DNA of 64,000 bases from Tranzscheliella williamsii (taxonomy: Eukaryota > Basidiomycota > Ustilaginomycetes > Ustilaginales > Ustilaginaceae): positions 1 through 64,000 of the forward strand of contig JALBYF010000030.1 of the NCBI GenBank assembly GCA_023212725.1. The letters are read 5' to 3'. How positions within the stretch are numbered: the first letter of the stretch is position 1; every line of letters starts with the position of its first letter. Positions 1-8,447 of the stretch are shown here, piece after piece. The notes under the pieces are model-generated. The model did not search any database. It was not told where the DNA came from and was given only the letters and a program-made list of their open reading frames with translations. The translations under genes and the position numbers were made by a program.

Positions 1-489
1 TGCTAGTCGCCAGTGTGCGTGACTACAGACAAAGGGATCTTGGGTTTTTAGATAGTTTTATTACATAGGCTCTTCGCGAGTTGCGCGTGTATATATGCGA
101 TCATAACCATATAGCGTATCTTCTCTTGCGTGTGCAAAGAGTCTTAGTTGTCCTTATCCCGGGTGCGGGTTGGATAGTTGTGAGTGTCTTTCACACCGGG
201 GTTGCGCCGTTGCGCCCATCTTACCGGCGATAAGACAAGTGCTTATCGCCGTAACTCCGGGTTACCTGGAGTATTGGCGGACCTTTCCTTTTACTTGCAT
301 AGCCGTAGTCTTATCTCCTCGCCAGTTCTCCGTTGTCTTCGCGCGGTTGCATTGTTTGGCCGAGGATCCAACTTGTAGTATTTGGGCTCCCAGGTATTCA
401 CGCGACAAGTATTTGTCTTGTGGCTTGGTCGCTGCGATATCCAAATCCTAACAGACACCTTATAGGGTTCGCCGACACACAGCCAGATT
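1..489. other. Unassigned edge sequence
   Basis: No open frame of convincing composition was found on either strand. The stretch lies just downstream of a decayed HNH-family fragment and may be part of the same repeat-rich area, but nothing in it can be named. Confidence 0.4.
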
Positions 490-867
490 CTAACATCGCA
501 CAACCTCTCGCGGTGTATTCTGCGACAAGAAAGGCTTGACGAGGAACAGCACTGTCCAGGCGAAATGGGCAAAGATGTACTCTCGGCTGGAATGTCTGCC
601 TCGATGAAACAAAATTAGCCTGTTTTGGTACTGGTCTGAGAACTCTTTTGCATCTCCTGCGAAGACGTGCAAAATGTACGCTGGCTCCGGGTTGCAAGAT
701 GGACCAGGCCCATCTGAAGCAAGCTTTGGCTTACATATGATGGAGAACATACGATTGACGAAGCAACAATGTATGTCGGCCTTCAGGCGCATGGCGTTTT
801 GAGGTGTGTTGTTAAACTTGTGCGTCTGGTGGTCAACGCACTTTGGTAGAAAATGACGTTCACAGTA
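490..867 (-). pseudogene. C-terminal fragment of an HNH-nuclease-like multicopy family (relic B)
   Basis: Read on the minus strand, the frame from about 867 down to a stop at 490 contains YCERHFLPKC, then NAMRLKADIHCCF, then REYIFAHFAWTVLFLVKPFL. From memory this is the C-terminal half of an expanded basidiomycete family usually annotated with an HNH nuclease domain: a His/Cys stretch, an 'LRxDIHxxFD'-like block and a terminal 'FARFAW' block. No N-terminal half precedes it in frame, and stops appear upstream of 867, so it is a truncated copy. It overlaps in family coordinates with the fragment at 1308-1992, since both contain the NTxQN region. The two are therefore separate copies, not exons of one gene. 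The family label rests on recall and is moderately sure. Confidence 0.5.
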
Positions 868-1307
868 GACGGCGATAGTTTACCTAATGCAAGTTGATGC
901 TAAATCTCAAGTGAGTCAACTGGTTCACAGGGTGAGTGTTCGTCACACTTGGGGCTAGGAAGAATGTTATAAGAATGGACATATTGCTTTCAACCGGGGG
1001 TCGAGGACATAGTGCTTATATATGTACACTTCGTGCTATAGGAGGGATGAAGTGTGGATCATAGGCACGAAGATGTTCGTATGGCGAGCCCTCCTTAAGG
1101 GGCTCTCGTCAAGTGCCTGCATGTCACTGGAGTTCGACACGGAAGGCGATGTTTCCCTGCAAGGAGCGAACATTGGCTGCTTGCGTTCCCTTGGGAAGAA
1201 AGAACACTTCCCCGCAGAGAAGGAATTCGTTCCCCCTGCTGGCGTGCAGGGAAGGAATTTGTTCTCATCGGGGATCGCAAGAGTGGCACGTGCGTGCGAC
1301 AGCTCAC
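868..1307. other. Spacer between two HNH-family fragments
   Basis: There is no supported gene. Minus-strand reading after 1308 shows only weak, frame-broken similarity to the expected continuation of the family. The stretch is probably decayed coding sequence. Confidence 0.3.
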
Positions 1308-1992
1308 CGAGCTATCCGACACAGCCAGATTCTGACATGTGTTGGCAACCCGCTCATCGCTACCATATACCCACATGCCATTTTGCTGAAACCAATCAGC
1401 CTCTCCGCTTGGCACAATATGAGCCAACTCGAGGCCAAAGCACTCATCCGTTAGAGCACAGCGTTCATGAGAACTGGCCACCAATGCCGATGTAGGTGCG
1501 GGCCAGGAGTCGGGTAAACAGTGATGTGGGAACCTCCAGTCCCAAAAGCTCGGTACAATGGGGTAGCAGTGCTCGGCTGGTAAGCAGCATGCAAGGTCAG
1601 CACACAGTCATAGGGGGCATTGAAGAAGTCCACAGGACAGACTTACGATTGGAGTTCACAAAGAAGAAGTACACCCCTGGCCTTAGGATCCCATCGACAG
1701 AGATGCATTGTAAAACTGGATGCTCGCCTTCACGATCAAAAAAAAGCTCTCCCGAATCGAAAGCATTGTCTGCGATGATTTGGCAGGTGAGGAGGACAGT
1801 GTGATGGTGCACACCCTTTGACCGCATGGTGCCTACTGCATTTGGCATCAGATCGACGCAGGGTAGCCTGAACAAAACATTGAGTGGGGATGGGTATGCC
1901 GGATGCAGTAACAGAATCCAGTCATCTCCAGTGTCGATTGCGGTAGGCGCCATGAGCGAAGGACGGTGTAGGTGGATGCTGGATGTGCTCAT
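1308..1992 (-). pseudogene. N-terminal fragment of an HNH-nuclease-like multicopy family (relic A)
   Basis: The frame starts with ATG at 1992. Exon 1 (1992-1647) carries TVLLTCQIIADNAFDSG and LDREGE-like text (here FFDREGEHP). A GTAAGT donor at 1646 and a CAG acceptor at 1577 join in frame to exon 2 (1576 to about 1308), which reads YPIVPSFWDWRFPH, then an HNH-like stretch CALTDECFGLELAHIVPS, then NTCQNLAV. Recovery of the expected next family block across a canonical intron supports the splice. The homology stops at about 1308, where the 'LRxDLH' block should follow, so the gene is truncated. The family is known to me as a repetitive group in smuts. Its role is unknown, and nuclease activity is only implied by the HNH-like residues. 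Confidence 0.5.
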
Positions 1993-2061
1993 GCCATATG
2001 AGCGATGGTTGAGATGGTGGAATGAGCTGTAGTGATCCGGTTCGCGGCTGTACTAGATGTA

Positions 2062-2085
2062 CAGTCACGTCCAAAACTGCCCCAC
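2062..2085 (+). repeat. Left terminal inverted repeat
   Basis: It begins CAGTCACGTCC directly after TA. It pairs with 2974-2997 in inverted orientation over 24 bp with one T/C difference. Similarity weakens further in, beyond CCCCACCT. Confidence 0.8.
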
Positions 2086-2474
2086 CTTCTTGCAAATCCA
2101 TCATATTTTCAACATCTACACCAAAGACATCTGGCCTCAACCCATTCCTTTGGTGTAACATCATGTAACCTACATCACTGGGAAGCTGAGAAGTAGAGCT
2201 TTCCAATATTGATGGCTCTTGCATCATAGCTTATGCTACAATATTGTGTTGAGTCTGACAGGAATTTTTTCTCATTTAGCCTCCTCATCACAAATATGCT
2301 AATGTTTGTGCAGCTCCATCACTAGCTGATAGAATCTGGTGCATGATATATGTGTGTGTAGCCATGGATCAGGGGAAGCCGACAAGCTATCTATCAATTC
2401 TCTGGCATTTTTGTAGCCTGAAGTACAGCTGATTTGATATCATCAGTCCCAGCAGGAAATTTGGGAGGCGTCAG

Positions 2475-2710
2475 GAGCAACACAAGCTCTTTGCCTACAA
2501 ACACCTGGTCTGACCTTTGTGGACTTGGAGCAGGCTATATGGAGCAACAAATACAAGGTCCAAAACCTTCCTGGTCTCACTGAGCACATCTGGCCATAGC
2601 TCCAAGCAGATAGGCAAGGAAAACCATAGCTTTATTCTACAGCTGATCCCCATGCCGCTGGCAGCAAAGCATGGAACAATCTTTTGCTGGAGCTTTGCCA
2701 AGGACCCATA
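2475..2710 (+). pseudogene. Stop-interrupted coding-like stretch inside the Tc1/mariner-type element
   Basis: One plus-strand frame reads LQTPGLTFVDLEQAIWSN, then NLPGLTEHIWP, a stop, then further protein-like text (DPHAAGSKAWNNLLLELCQG) broken by a second stop. The amino-acid composition looks coding but no DDE transposase motif is recognisable. It may be a captured host or repeat-family fragment. Confidence 0.25.
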
Positions 2711-2973
2711 ATATGTGTACCTAGAAGCTCAAGGCAGTCAGACATCCGAATGGCAAACATTGCTTAGTACTGAAGTTGACCTTTGATATACTGAGGAAGA
2801 GGAAAGACTTGGCAAGCTGCTTGCATCTCAACGACACATTGCATGCACATATAAATTATACTACTGTGTAGCCACAGACCGTAGCTCTCCAGCAGTATCA
2901 CACAAGCTATCATTGCTAATCAGAACAGGTGTGTTGTGTGAGGCAAAGTTTTGTCATGGTTTTTGGTGAAGAG

Positions 2974-2997
2974 GTGGGGCGGTTTTGGACGTGACTG
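2974..2997 (-). repeat. Right terminal inverted repeat
   Basis: It is the reverse complement of the left terminus (one mismatch) and is followed by TA at 2998-2999. Confidence 0.8.
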
Positions 2998-3153
2998 TAT
3001 ATATATGCATGTGGATTTTGCGGCCAGTCTGCGGTGGTTGCCAAGTCATCACACTGTATGCGCCATCTTTTTGGCACCTCTCCCAATTACCACCTACTCT
3101 TTAAACGACATCGACCTGTTTGTATTGTGTCTCGGAACTTGCACCGTGCTGCG

Positions 3154-3779
3154 ATGGCCGGTGGCAGTATGGTTGCGTCTCGATTTGCAGCGGTACGTCA
3201 GCGGGATGGGGACCGAGGCAACGACGGCGTCAGCGATGACGGAGCGAGGGTGGGGCTGTCCGCGTCGGCGGGCGCTGTGAGGAGGGGAGCGGGCGCACGG
3301 TCGCCGTTCAAGCCGCTGACGATCGTGCGCGATGGGGATGACGGGCTAGCGTGCGCGGTGGGGAGCGGTAGCGCGCCGCGCCCGCCGAGGCTGGCGGATG
3401 TGCAGTGCCAGCTGCAGGCGCTGGAAGTCAGGGTGGCGTGAGTACTCGACCTATGCGCTTGCGCGGCGCGCGCGGACTGACACTAGGCTCCCCGCTCTAC
3501 CCACCCAGCGATCGGCTCGCGCAGCACAACGCCGCACGCGCAGCCGCGCACCTCCCGCCACAGACGCCAGACGACATTGTCGCCACCTACATCGCGCTGC
3601 TCAACGCATACAACCACGTCAAAGACGCCGCGCAGACCGTATTCGACAAGGTGAGCACCCCCCCACCCGCCGCTCCCCGGCCTACCCGCTGACACTGCCC
3701 ACCCGCCCAGCTCGCCGAGATCGAGCAGGTCCCCGCCAAGACCATCCACACGCGCTACGGCGTCGCCGGCACCGAATAG
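3154..3779 (+). CDS. swi5: Swi5/Sae3-family recombination mediator
   Basis: Three exons: 3154-3437, 3509-3650 and 3711-3779, joined by GTGAGT and GTGAGC introns with CAG acceptors, giving 164 residues. Residues 95-164 match the Swi5 family: a short helix with DRLAQHN, then DDIVATYIALLNAYNHVKD and the terminal TIHTRYGV block, corresponding to the 'LHEYNEIKD...VYEEFGV' signature. Swi5 with Sfr1/Mei5 stabilises Rad51/Dmc1 filaments in nuclear homologous recombination. The first 94 residues are low-complexity (Arg/Gly/Asp) with no known domain. ATG 3154 is the first in this frame with a good downstream composition; a second ATG lies five codons later. The gene converges on PEX14, with 161 bp between stops. 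A Tc1/mariner-type element ends about 155 bp upstream. The Swi5 call is firm, the exact start less so. Confidence 0.8.
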
Positions 3780-3940
3780 CAGCATACACCCGCTACACGA
3801 CGTCATCCGCTCCATGCCCACGCACATCGCCTGATCAGCATGCTCCACAGTTCCCACGCTGAGCCTGTCGGTAATGCGCAACAGTCCACGGTCGATAGTG
3901 CAGCGCTGTAACCGTGAGGGTTCGTACACTCGGCAAGAGA

Positions 3941-5539
3941 TCAGACGACGGCGGAAGTGACGCGCGCGTCGGCCGCGGAGGGGAGGGGCGGGGGCCTGGG
4001 CGCATACGAGGGAAAGTTGCGGCGGCTGAGCAGGAGGCCCTTGAGGGAGCGGATCTCGGCCTTGACCTGGCCGAGGTCGCCGGACTTGGGGCTCTCGGTG
4101 CCGGAGCCGGGGGTGGTGTCGCCAGCGGTGGCGGCGGTGCCTCTGGGCGCGCCGGGTGCGTAGCGGAAGCCCGAGGGATAGGCGCTGCTGGAGCTGGTCG
4201 CCGCGAACGCATGCGTCGCCATCTCGGCCTGCAGGCTGGCGAGCGTCGCTTTGAGCCCCGCCGCACTACGCGACCGCTTGCCCCCGCCCAACCCCGATGC
4301 GTCCGTCGCCTGCGTATGCTTGTGCTTCTTCTGGTACGCCCCGTACGGATCGAACTCGAGGCCGTCGTCCGAGCCCTCGCCATCCTCCTCATCCTCCCAG
4401 CTCTCGGACCCCGAATCGCCGTCTTCCACCGTCGCTGCGCGGCTACCTCTCGCGGCTGCCGATGAGGAAGCAGCGTCGGGGAGCGGCATGCGCGTCATGT
4501 CTTGCTTCAACGCGGCGGCTAGCCTGGCCAAAGTGGCTCGCAGGGGCTCAGTGAGGTCGATAGGCTCCAGCGGGGGTACTGCAGGACACGGCTCGGCTGC
4601 GTCCGCCTCTGTCGTCGCCGTCTCGTCACCTGATAGTAGAGGCGCCTTGGCCTCGACTACGACATCGGTGGCGGGAAGGACCATCTTTTCGCCCACCTTG
4701 CCACCGGCACCATGTTGGGTCGACTTGGCATCCTCCGCCTCGTCTTCCTTCTCCGAGAAACCGTCGTTGAAGTGGACCTTCTTCAGCACACCTTTCCTTG
4801 CTGCCGTGGCTCCCCTGGCATCGTCCGTTTGCGCGGACGGAAGGGTTGATGGAGGGAGATATGTGGTCAAACCGTTGACTCGATCTTTGAGCTTGTCGAA
4901 GAGCAAGACGTGATGCTTCAGAATAATGCTTCTTGCGTCAAACATGGAGGTGATCTTGGGCAAGATGTATGCTCTGTAGGCGCCAACCAGGACTGCCGTG
5001 AGTCCGCCCCCCATCATCATCAAGAAGCTAAGCGTTCGGAAGAATCTCAGCAACACCTGGTACCGGGTCAGGGGCGAGGCGGTATTTGGCTGCGCGGCGG
5101 CCAACGGATGCTGATTGTTGCTGTGAGCGCTGGGAGGGTCGTAGTACAGGACCAGGGGCGAGGGCGGATACGACTTTGGCGGGGGAACGAGAGAGTCGGC
5201 GTGGATCGGATCGTCGAACTGTCTGGCGGCAAAGTCGAAAGGATCTTCTCCCGCGGGAGGATCGGACGCGGTGGCGGGGGCGCCTGCACTCGAGCGACCC
5301 TGAACGGGCGATCTGGCGTCGATAAACGCGCGCTGGATCTCGTCCTGCGTCAGGCCTTTGGAAAGCAGGAACTGTTTCTTGTCCTCGTCGGAAGCCGAGT
5401 CGGAGATGCGTGCGGATGTGAGGAAGCGGGTCGCCTGCGCGAGCAGTTGCGAACGATCCGACGGCGATGCATCCAGAGCCGGCACGTCGCCCGCACTGTG
5501 CGGCGAGCCTGGAGTTGCATCAGCGCTGTCGTCTGCCAT
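3941..5539 (-). CDS. PEX14: Peroxin-14, peroxisomal docking protein
   Basis: Single exon, 532 residues. The open frame extends upstream to 5572 but that first codon is TTG, so ATG 5539 (MADDSADATP) is used. Residues about 27-75 form the conserved Pex14 N-terminal domain: RSQLLAQATRFLTSARI, then FLLSKGLTQDEIQRAFIDA, which binds the WxxxF motifs of Pex5 and Pex19. A hydrophobic segment around residues 165-195 (LSFLMMMGGGLTAVLVG) is the membrane anchor, followed by a helical region and a long acidic, Ser/Ala-rich tail. Pex14 with Pex13 and Pex17 docks cargo-loaded receptors at the peroxisome membrane. Family proteins are usually 350-400 residues, so the tail is long here. It converges on swi5, and its 5' side faces the 3' end of GDI1. 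Confidence 0.88.
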   Translation of the reverse strand: MADDSADATPGSPHSAGDVPALDASPSDRSQLLAQATRFLTSARISDSASDEDKKQFLLSKGLTQDEIQRAFIDARSPVQGRSSAGAPATASDPPAGEDPFDFAARQFDDPIHADSLVPPPKSYPPSPLVLYYDPPSAHSNNQHPLAAAQPNTASPLTRYQVLLRFFRTLSFLMMMGGGLTAVLVGAYRAYILPKITSMFDARSIILKHHVLLFDKLKDRVNGLTTYLPPSTLPSAQTDDARGATAARKGVLKKVHFNDGFSEKEDEAEDAKSTQHGAGGKVGEKMVLPATDVVVEAKAPLLSGDETATTEADAAEPCPAVPPLEPIDLTEPLRATLARLAAALKQDMTRMPLPDAASSSAAARGSRAATVEDGDSGSESWEDEEDGEGSDDGLEFDPYGAYQKKHKHTQATDASGLGGGKRSRSAAGLKATLASLQAEMATHAFAATSSSSAYPSGFRYAPGAPRGTAATAGDTTPGSGTESPKSGDLGQVKAEIRSLKGLLLSRRNFPSYAPRPPPLPSAADARVTSAVV

Positions 5540-5957
5540 TGTGATGTTCGCGGCGACCCAAATGGCCGACAAGATGGGGATGCAATGTGGTGGTGATTAG
5601 GCGCAAACCTGAGGCCAGCCATCAGACGGTCACTCACACTGAACTCTCAGCTCGGAAGTGACACTGTGTTGAAAGACCGAGCCGGCTAACTTACCTTTGC
5701 AAGGGCACATGTAAGATTCTGCTTGTGTGCCTTAGCACAAGTGTTAGATCCGTGCTCACAAACTACTCTTTTTGGAACCTGCCTCCTCCGTCGTTAAACA
5801 GAATAGAAATCAGTTTATGAATCTACTTCGGCCAACTAGCAGACGGCCATGACCGACAATCACATTGCACAGGCTGGGACAAGACATGGTGAAACCAAAA
5901 AAAAGCTAGCTGCAAAGACAGGGAGTATAGGAAGAGCAAGTCGGTTAGGATCGTGGT
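5540..5957. other. Intergenic: PEX14 upstream region and GDI1 3' side
   Basis: No gene was recognised. It should hold the PEX14 promoter/5' UTR and the GDI1 terminator. An A-rich run lies near 5900. Confidence 0.4.
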
Positions 5958-7397
5958 CTAGGCCTGGACCTGAGCGCCCTCGGTGTCGTCTCGCCTCTTG
6001 AGGACGAGCTTCTGTCCGTTGGTCATCCTGCGCCAGACATCATGGACATCCTCTACAACCGTTTCAAAGTGGGAGGTAGCGTCGTAGGAGCGCGTGATGA
6101 AGATATTGTCTTCTTTGCCGCTTTCCAGGGGCTCTTCCAGCGGGCTGATCGAGACAAACTTGTCCAGGATCGGGCCCAAGAGGTCCAGGCCGGGTCGTAG
6201 CTCCAGTTCGGGCTTGTCGCTCTCCACGATGGTCGAGACCTGGGCCACATAAAAGTCGCGAGCGGCAATGTTCTGTGCACTGGAGACGCCGGAGATATAG
6301 ATGTCGTGCTTCCTGCCCACCTGGTTCTGCGGAATGATGAGCTGCACCGAGTCCGAGTTGTCCGTGTTGGGGATCGGGTGATTGAGGATGCAGATCGCTC
6401 GGACCACCTTGGCCGTTTCTCGCACTTTTTGCTTACCGGCCACGCCCGATCGGAAGTAGCTAGGATCGCCGATTAGCATGTCGGCCTTGACCGTCTCTTC
6501 TCCGCTTCGGACACCGACGAACTTGCCGGTCTCAGGATCGACGATGATCTCGTCCACCGGCTTGTCCAGCATGTAGGTGCCGCCGTAGATGGCCGAGAGA
6601 CGGGCAAAGGCCTGAGGCAGTTCGCCGAGACCGTAGAGCGGATAGATATAGGGCGACTTGCCGTAGCGAGCCATGGAAGAGGTATAGAGGATAATACGGT
6701 CATACGTCTCTCGAGCCGGTCGCTGCAGATACGAGTCGTCGAGGTGGAGAGCCATCGAGTGACCGATAAAGTCCTTGGTGCCAGCCTCAAGACCAAAGTA
6801 GTCAAAGACCTTGTTCATGCTGTCCGCATCAAGATCGAGGGTCTGGTGTGTAGCAGGGTCCTGATCTCTCCAGTTCTGCACAAACTCGAAAAACTTCTTG
6901 GCTCTACGTTTTTCAAACAAGCCCATGAGAGAGGATCGGACGGCCTCCATTTCCGTAGAGGGAACCTTGGCGATCCTTGAGTCTCGGTAGACGTAGGAAG
7001 CAGCAATTTGCTTGAATTCGAGATAGCGCGTGACGTCGGTGTGGACGAGCATCTGGGTGAGCTCTCCATTGGCCATGATGAGCTTAGGGATGAGATCCAC
7101 AGCCCAGTCTCGGTCTCGACCCCAGTCCTTGGGGGGTTCCTGACCAGGTCGGAATTTTTCGTAGAGCTGCGTCAGGTTGAGCGAGGCCATTTCGCCACCA
7201 TAGACCTCTCCTTTATCAATATGGAGCACCTTCTTACCATCAACGGAGAGGAGGGCAGACAGGACGCACTCGGTCACGCCAGTGCCGAGGATAACGGCAT
7301 CTGTATTGGCCACAAAGAGAGCGTAAGACCATTATTAGCTGTGTGCTTATCGGAGCAAGAAAACAGGAACAGACAGCTTACCGTATTTCTCATCCAT
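5958..7397 (-). CDS. GDI1: Rab GDP-dissociation inhibitor
   Basis: Two exons: 7397-7382 (only 16 nt, MDEKY plus one base) and 7300-5958, separated by an 81-bp GTAAGC...CAG intron; total 452 residues. Splicing restores the family N-terminus MDEKYDAVILGTGVTECVLS; without it the frame would begin at a GTG codon inside the intron. The GxGxTE dinucleotide-type fold start, HIDKGEVYGGE, and the Rab-binding SLNLTQLYEKFRPG region are all present, and the length equals the family norm. GDI extracts GDP-bound, prenylated Rab/Ypt GTPases from membranes and recycles them through the cytosol, so it is essential for secretory and endocytic traffic. Nothing is missing or truncated. Confidence 0.95.
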
Positions 7398-8447
7398 GCT
7401 GGGCGATGGACCGATGAGACGGGAGGGCGAGGGAATGTGGTGGGGAGGATAGCATGCCGAACAGGGCTTCGCTATGGGTGTATGAGCCCCTGCTTGCATC
7501 CATATCACTACCCCAAGCATGCGTAATTCAGGTGCTATCTAAAGTTGCTATTAACCGTTCTACTTGGCGACTACAACCCAAGCTGGATATCATTAAATAG
7601 TATTAGTTATCTGCAAGTCCCTGACCAGCTAGCTACATATTTACGCGGTTACTCACACACTTTTATATACAATCAACCACGGTGGCTGCTATTTGCGATC
7701 TTACCACCCAGGCAAACCAAATCACCCCACGATGCCGTACAGCTGTATACCTCAACAAGCTGAATATAGTAATGAATACACCAACACCGACACCGACACC
7801 AACACACGCTGATCCTCCCTTTGTGCCCCTTTCGAATAACAATTCACGCACTGTTGGCTAAGGCCTGAGCAGAGTGAGAAACAAACGAGCCCAACAGAGT
7901 AGCTCTGGCCCTCGTAGGGGGTTTTCGTATCATGGCTCTATAGCACCAAGTCATGAGCTGGTAGTGTGAGTGGTGTTGCCTTTAGATCGTGACGTAGGTT
8001 GCTGATCCGTGCGGCGGTCTAACATGTGGCAGCTCCACATCACATCCAAGCAGGAAGCCCAAGCACAAACCGTTTCTAGTGACGTGTTCCCAGGCGCAAT
8101 ACAGAGACGTTCAGGGTCCGTCTTGGACTTTGTAGTCAAGCCAGCTCTCCTGATTACAAAGTCGAAGGTGAGTTACTCTACTCATAGCGCGCTCCTACCG
8201 CTCCCCTCAGCTTTCTCACTACGGCTTCCTCACTGTCTAGAGCCCTCTAACTCGCTCTTCATCGCTGCGCATCACCTGTCCTTTGCATTTTCATCGTCGT
8301 AAGGCAGCGCAGGGCAAAGATCCGCTCCTTTTAAAAGCCACGTATTGCTGAAGACACTGGCGAAAAGGGTATGTCAGCGTAGCAACGGCCGGTCCTTGGT
8401 CAGATACTGTCGGCGGCCCTTGGCACGGCCAGGTGTAGACCAGCAGC
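7398..8447. other. Divergent intergenic region between GDI1 and the SMP-domain gene
   Basis: About 1 kb without a supported gene. It should carry both promoters. The start of the tract is AT-rich relative to the genes, and a short ACC-GAC/ACC-AAC microsatellite lies at 7779-7806. Confidence 0.4.
7779..7806 (+). repeat. Microsatellite of ACCAAC/ACCGAC hexamers
   Basis: Imperfect hexamer units (caccaa, caccga, caccga, caccaa) run through this stretch between two promoters. Confidence 0.6.

Larger units (their letters stand above)
2062..2997. mobile_element. Tc1/mariner-type element (936 bp) with TIRs and TA flanks
   Basis: The sequence at 2062-2085 is matched by the reverse complement of 2974-2997 with one mismatch (T/C). 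Both termini begin CAGTCACGTCCAAAAC and both are flanked externally by TA (2060-2061 and 2998-2999). TA target duplications and termini starting CAGT are the hallmark of the Tc1/mariner superfamily. The interior is more AT-rich than the flanking genes and has no intact transposase. Only a stop-interrupted coding-like stretch was noticed (2475-2710). It is therefore a non-autonomous or decayed element. It ends about 155 bp before the swi5 start codon, inside that gene's likely promoter. Confidence 0.75.

Noticed and set aside
490..1992. One spliced HNH-family gene across both fragments
   Set aside because: Both fragments carry the same NTxQN central block, so joining them would duplicate it.
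3914..4465. 183-residue plus-strand frame opposite PEX14
   Set aside because: It is antisense to the GC-rich Ser/Ala tail of PEX14; low-complexity Gly/Arg composition and no family.
3941..5572. PEX14 start at 5572, and likewise upstream starts for TERT, the SET-Tad3, bHLH, Srf1-like and Nse2 genes
   Set aside because: The upstream first codons are TTG or GTG; a nearby in-frame ATG gives the expected family N-terminus.
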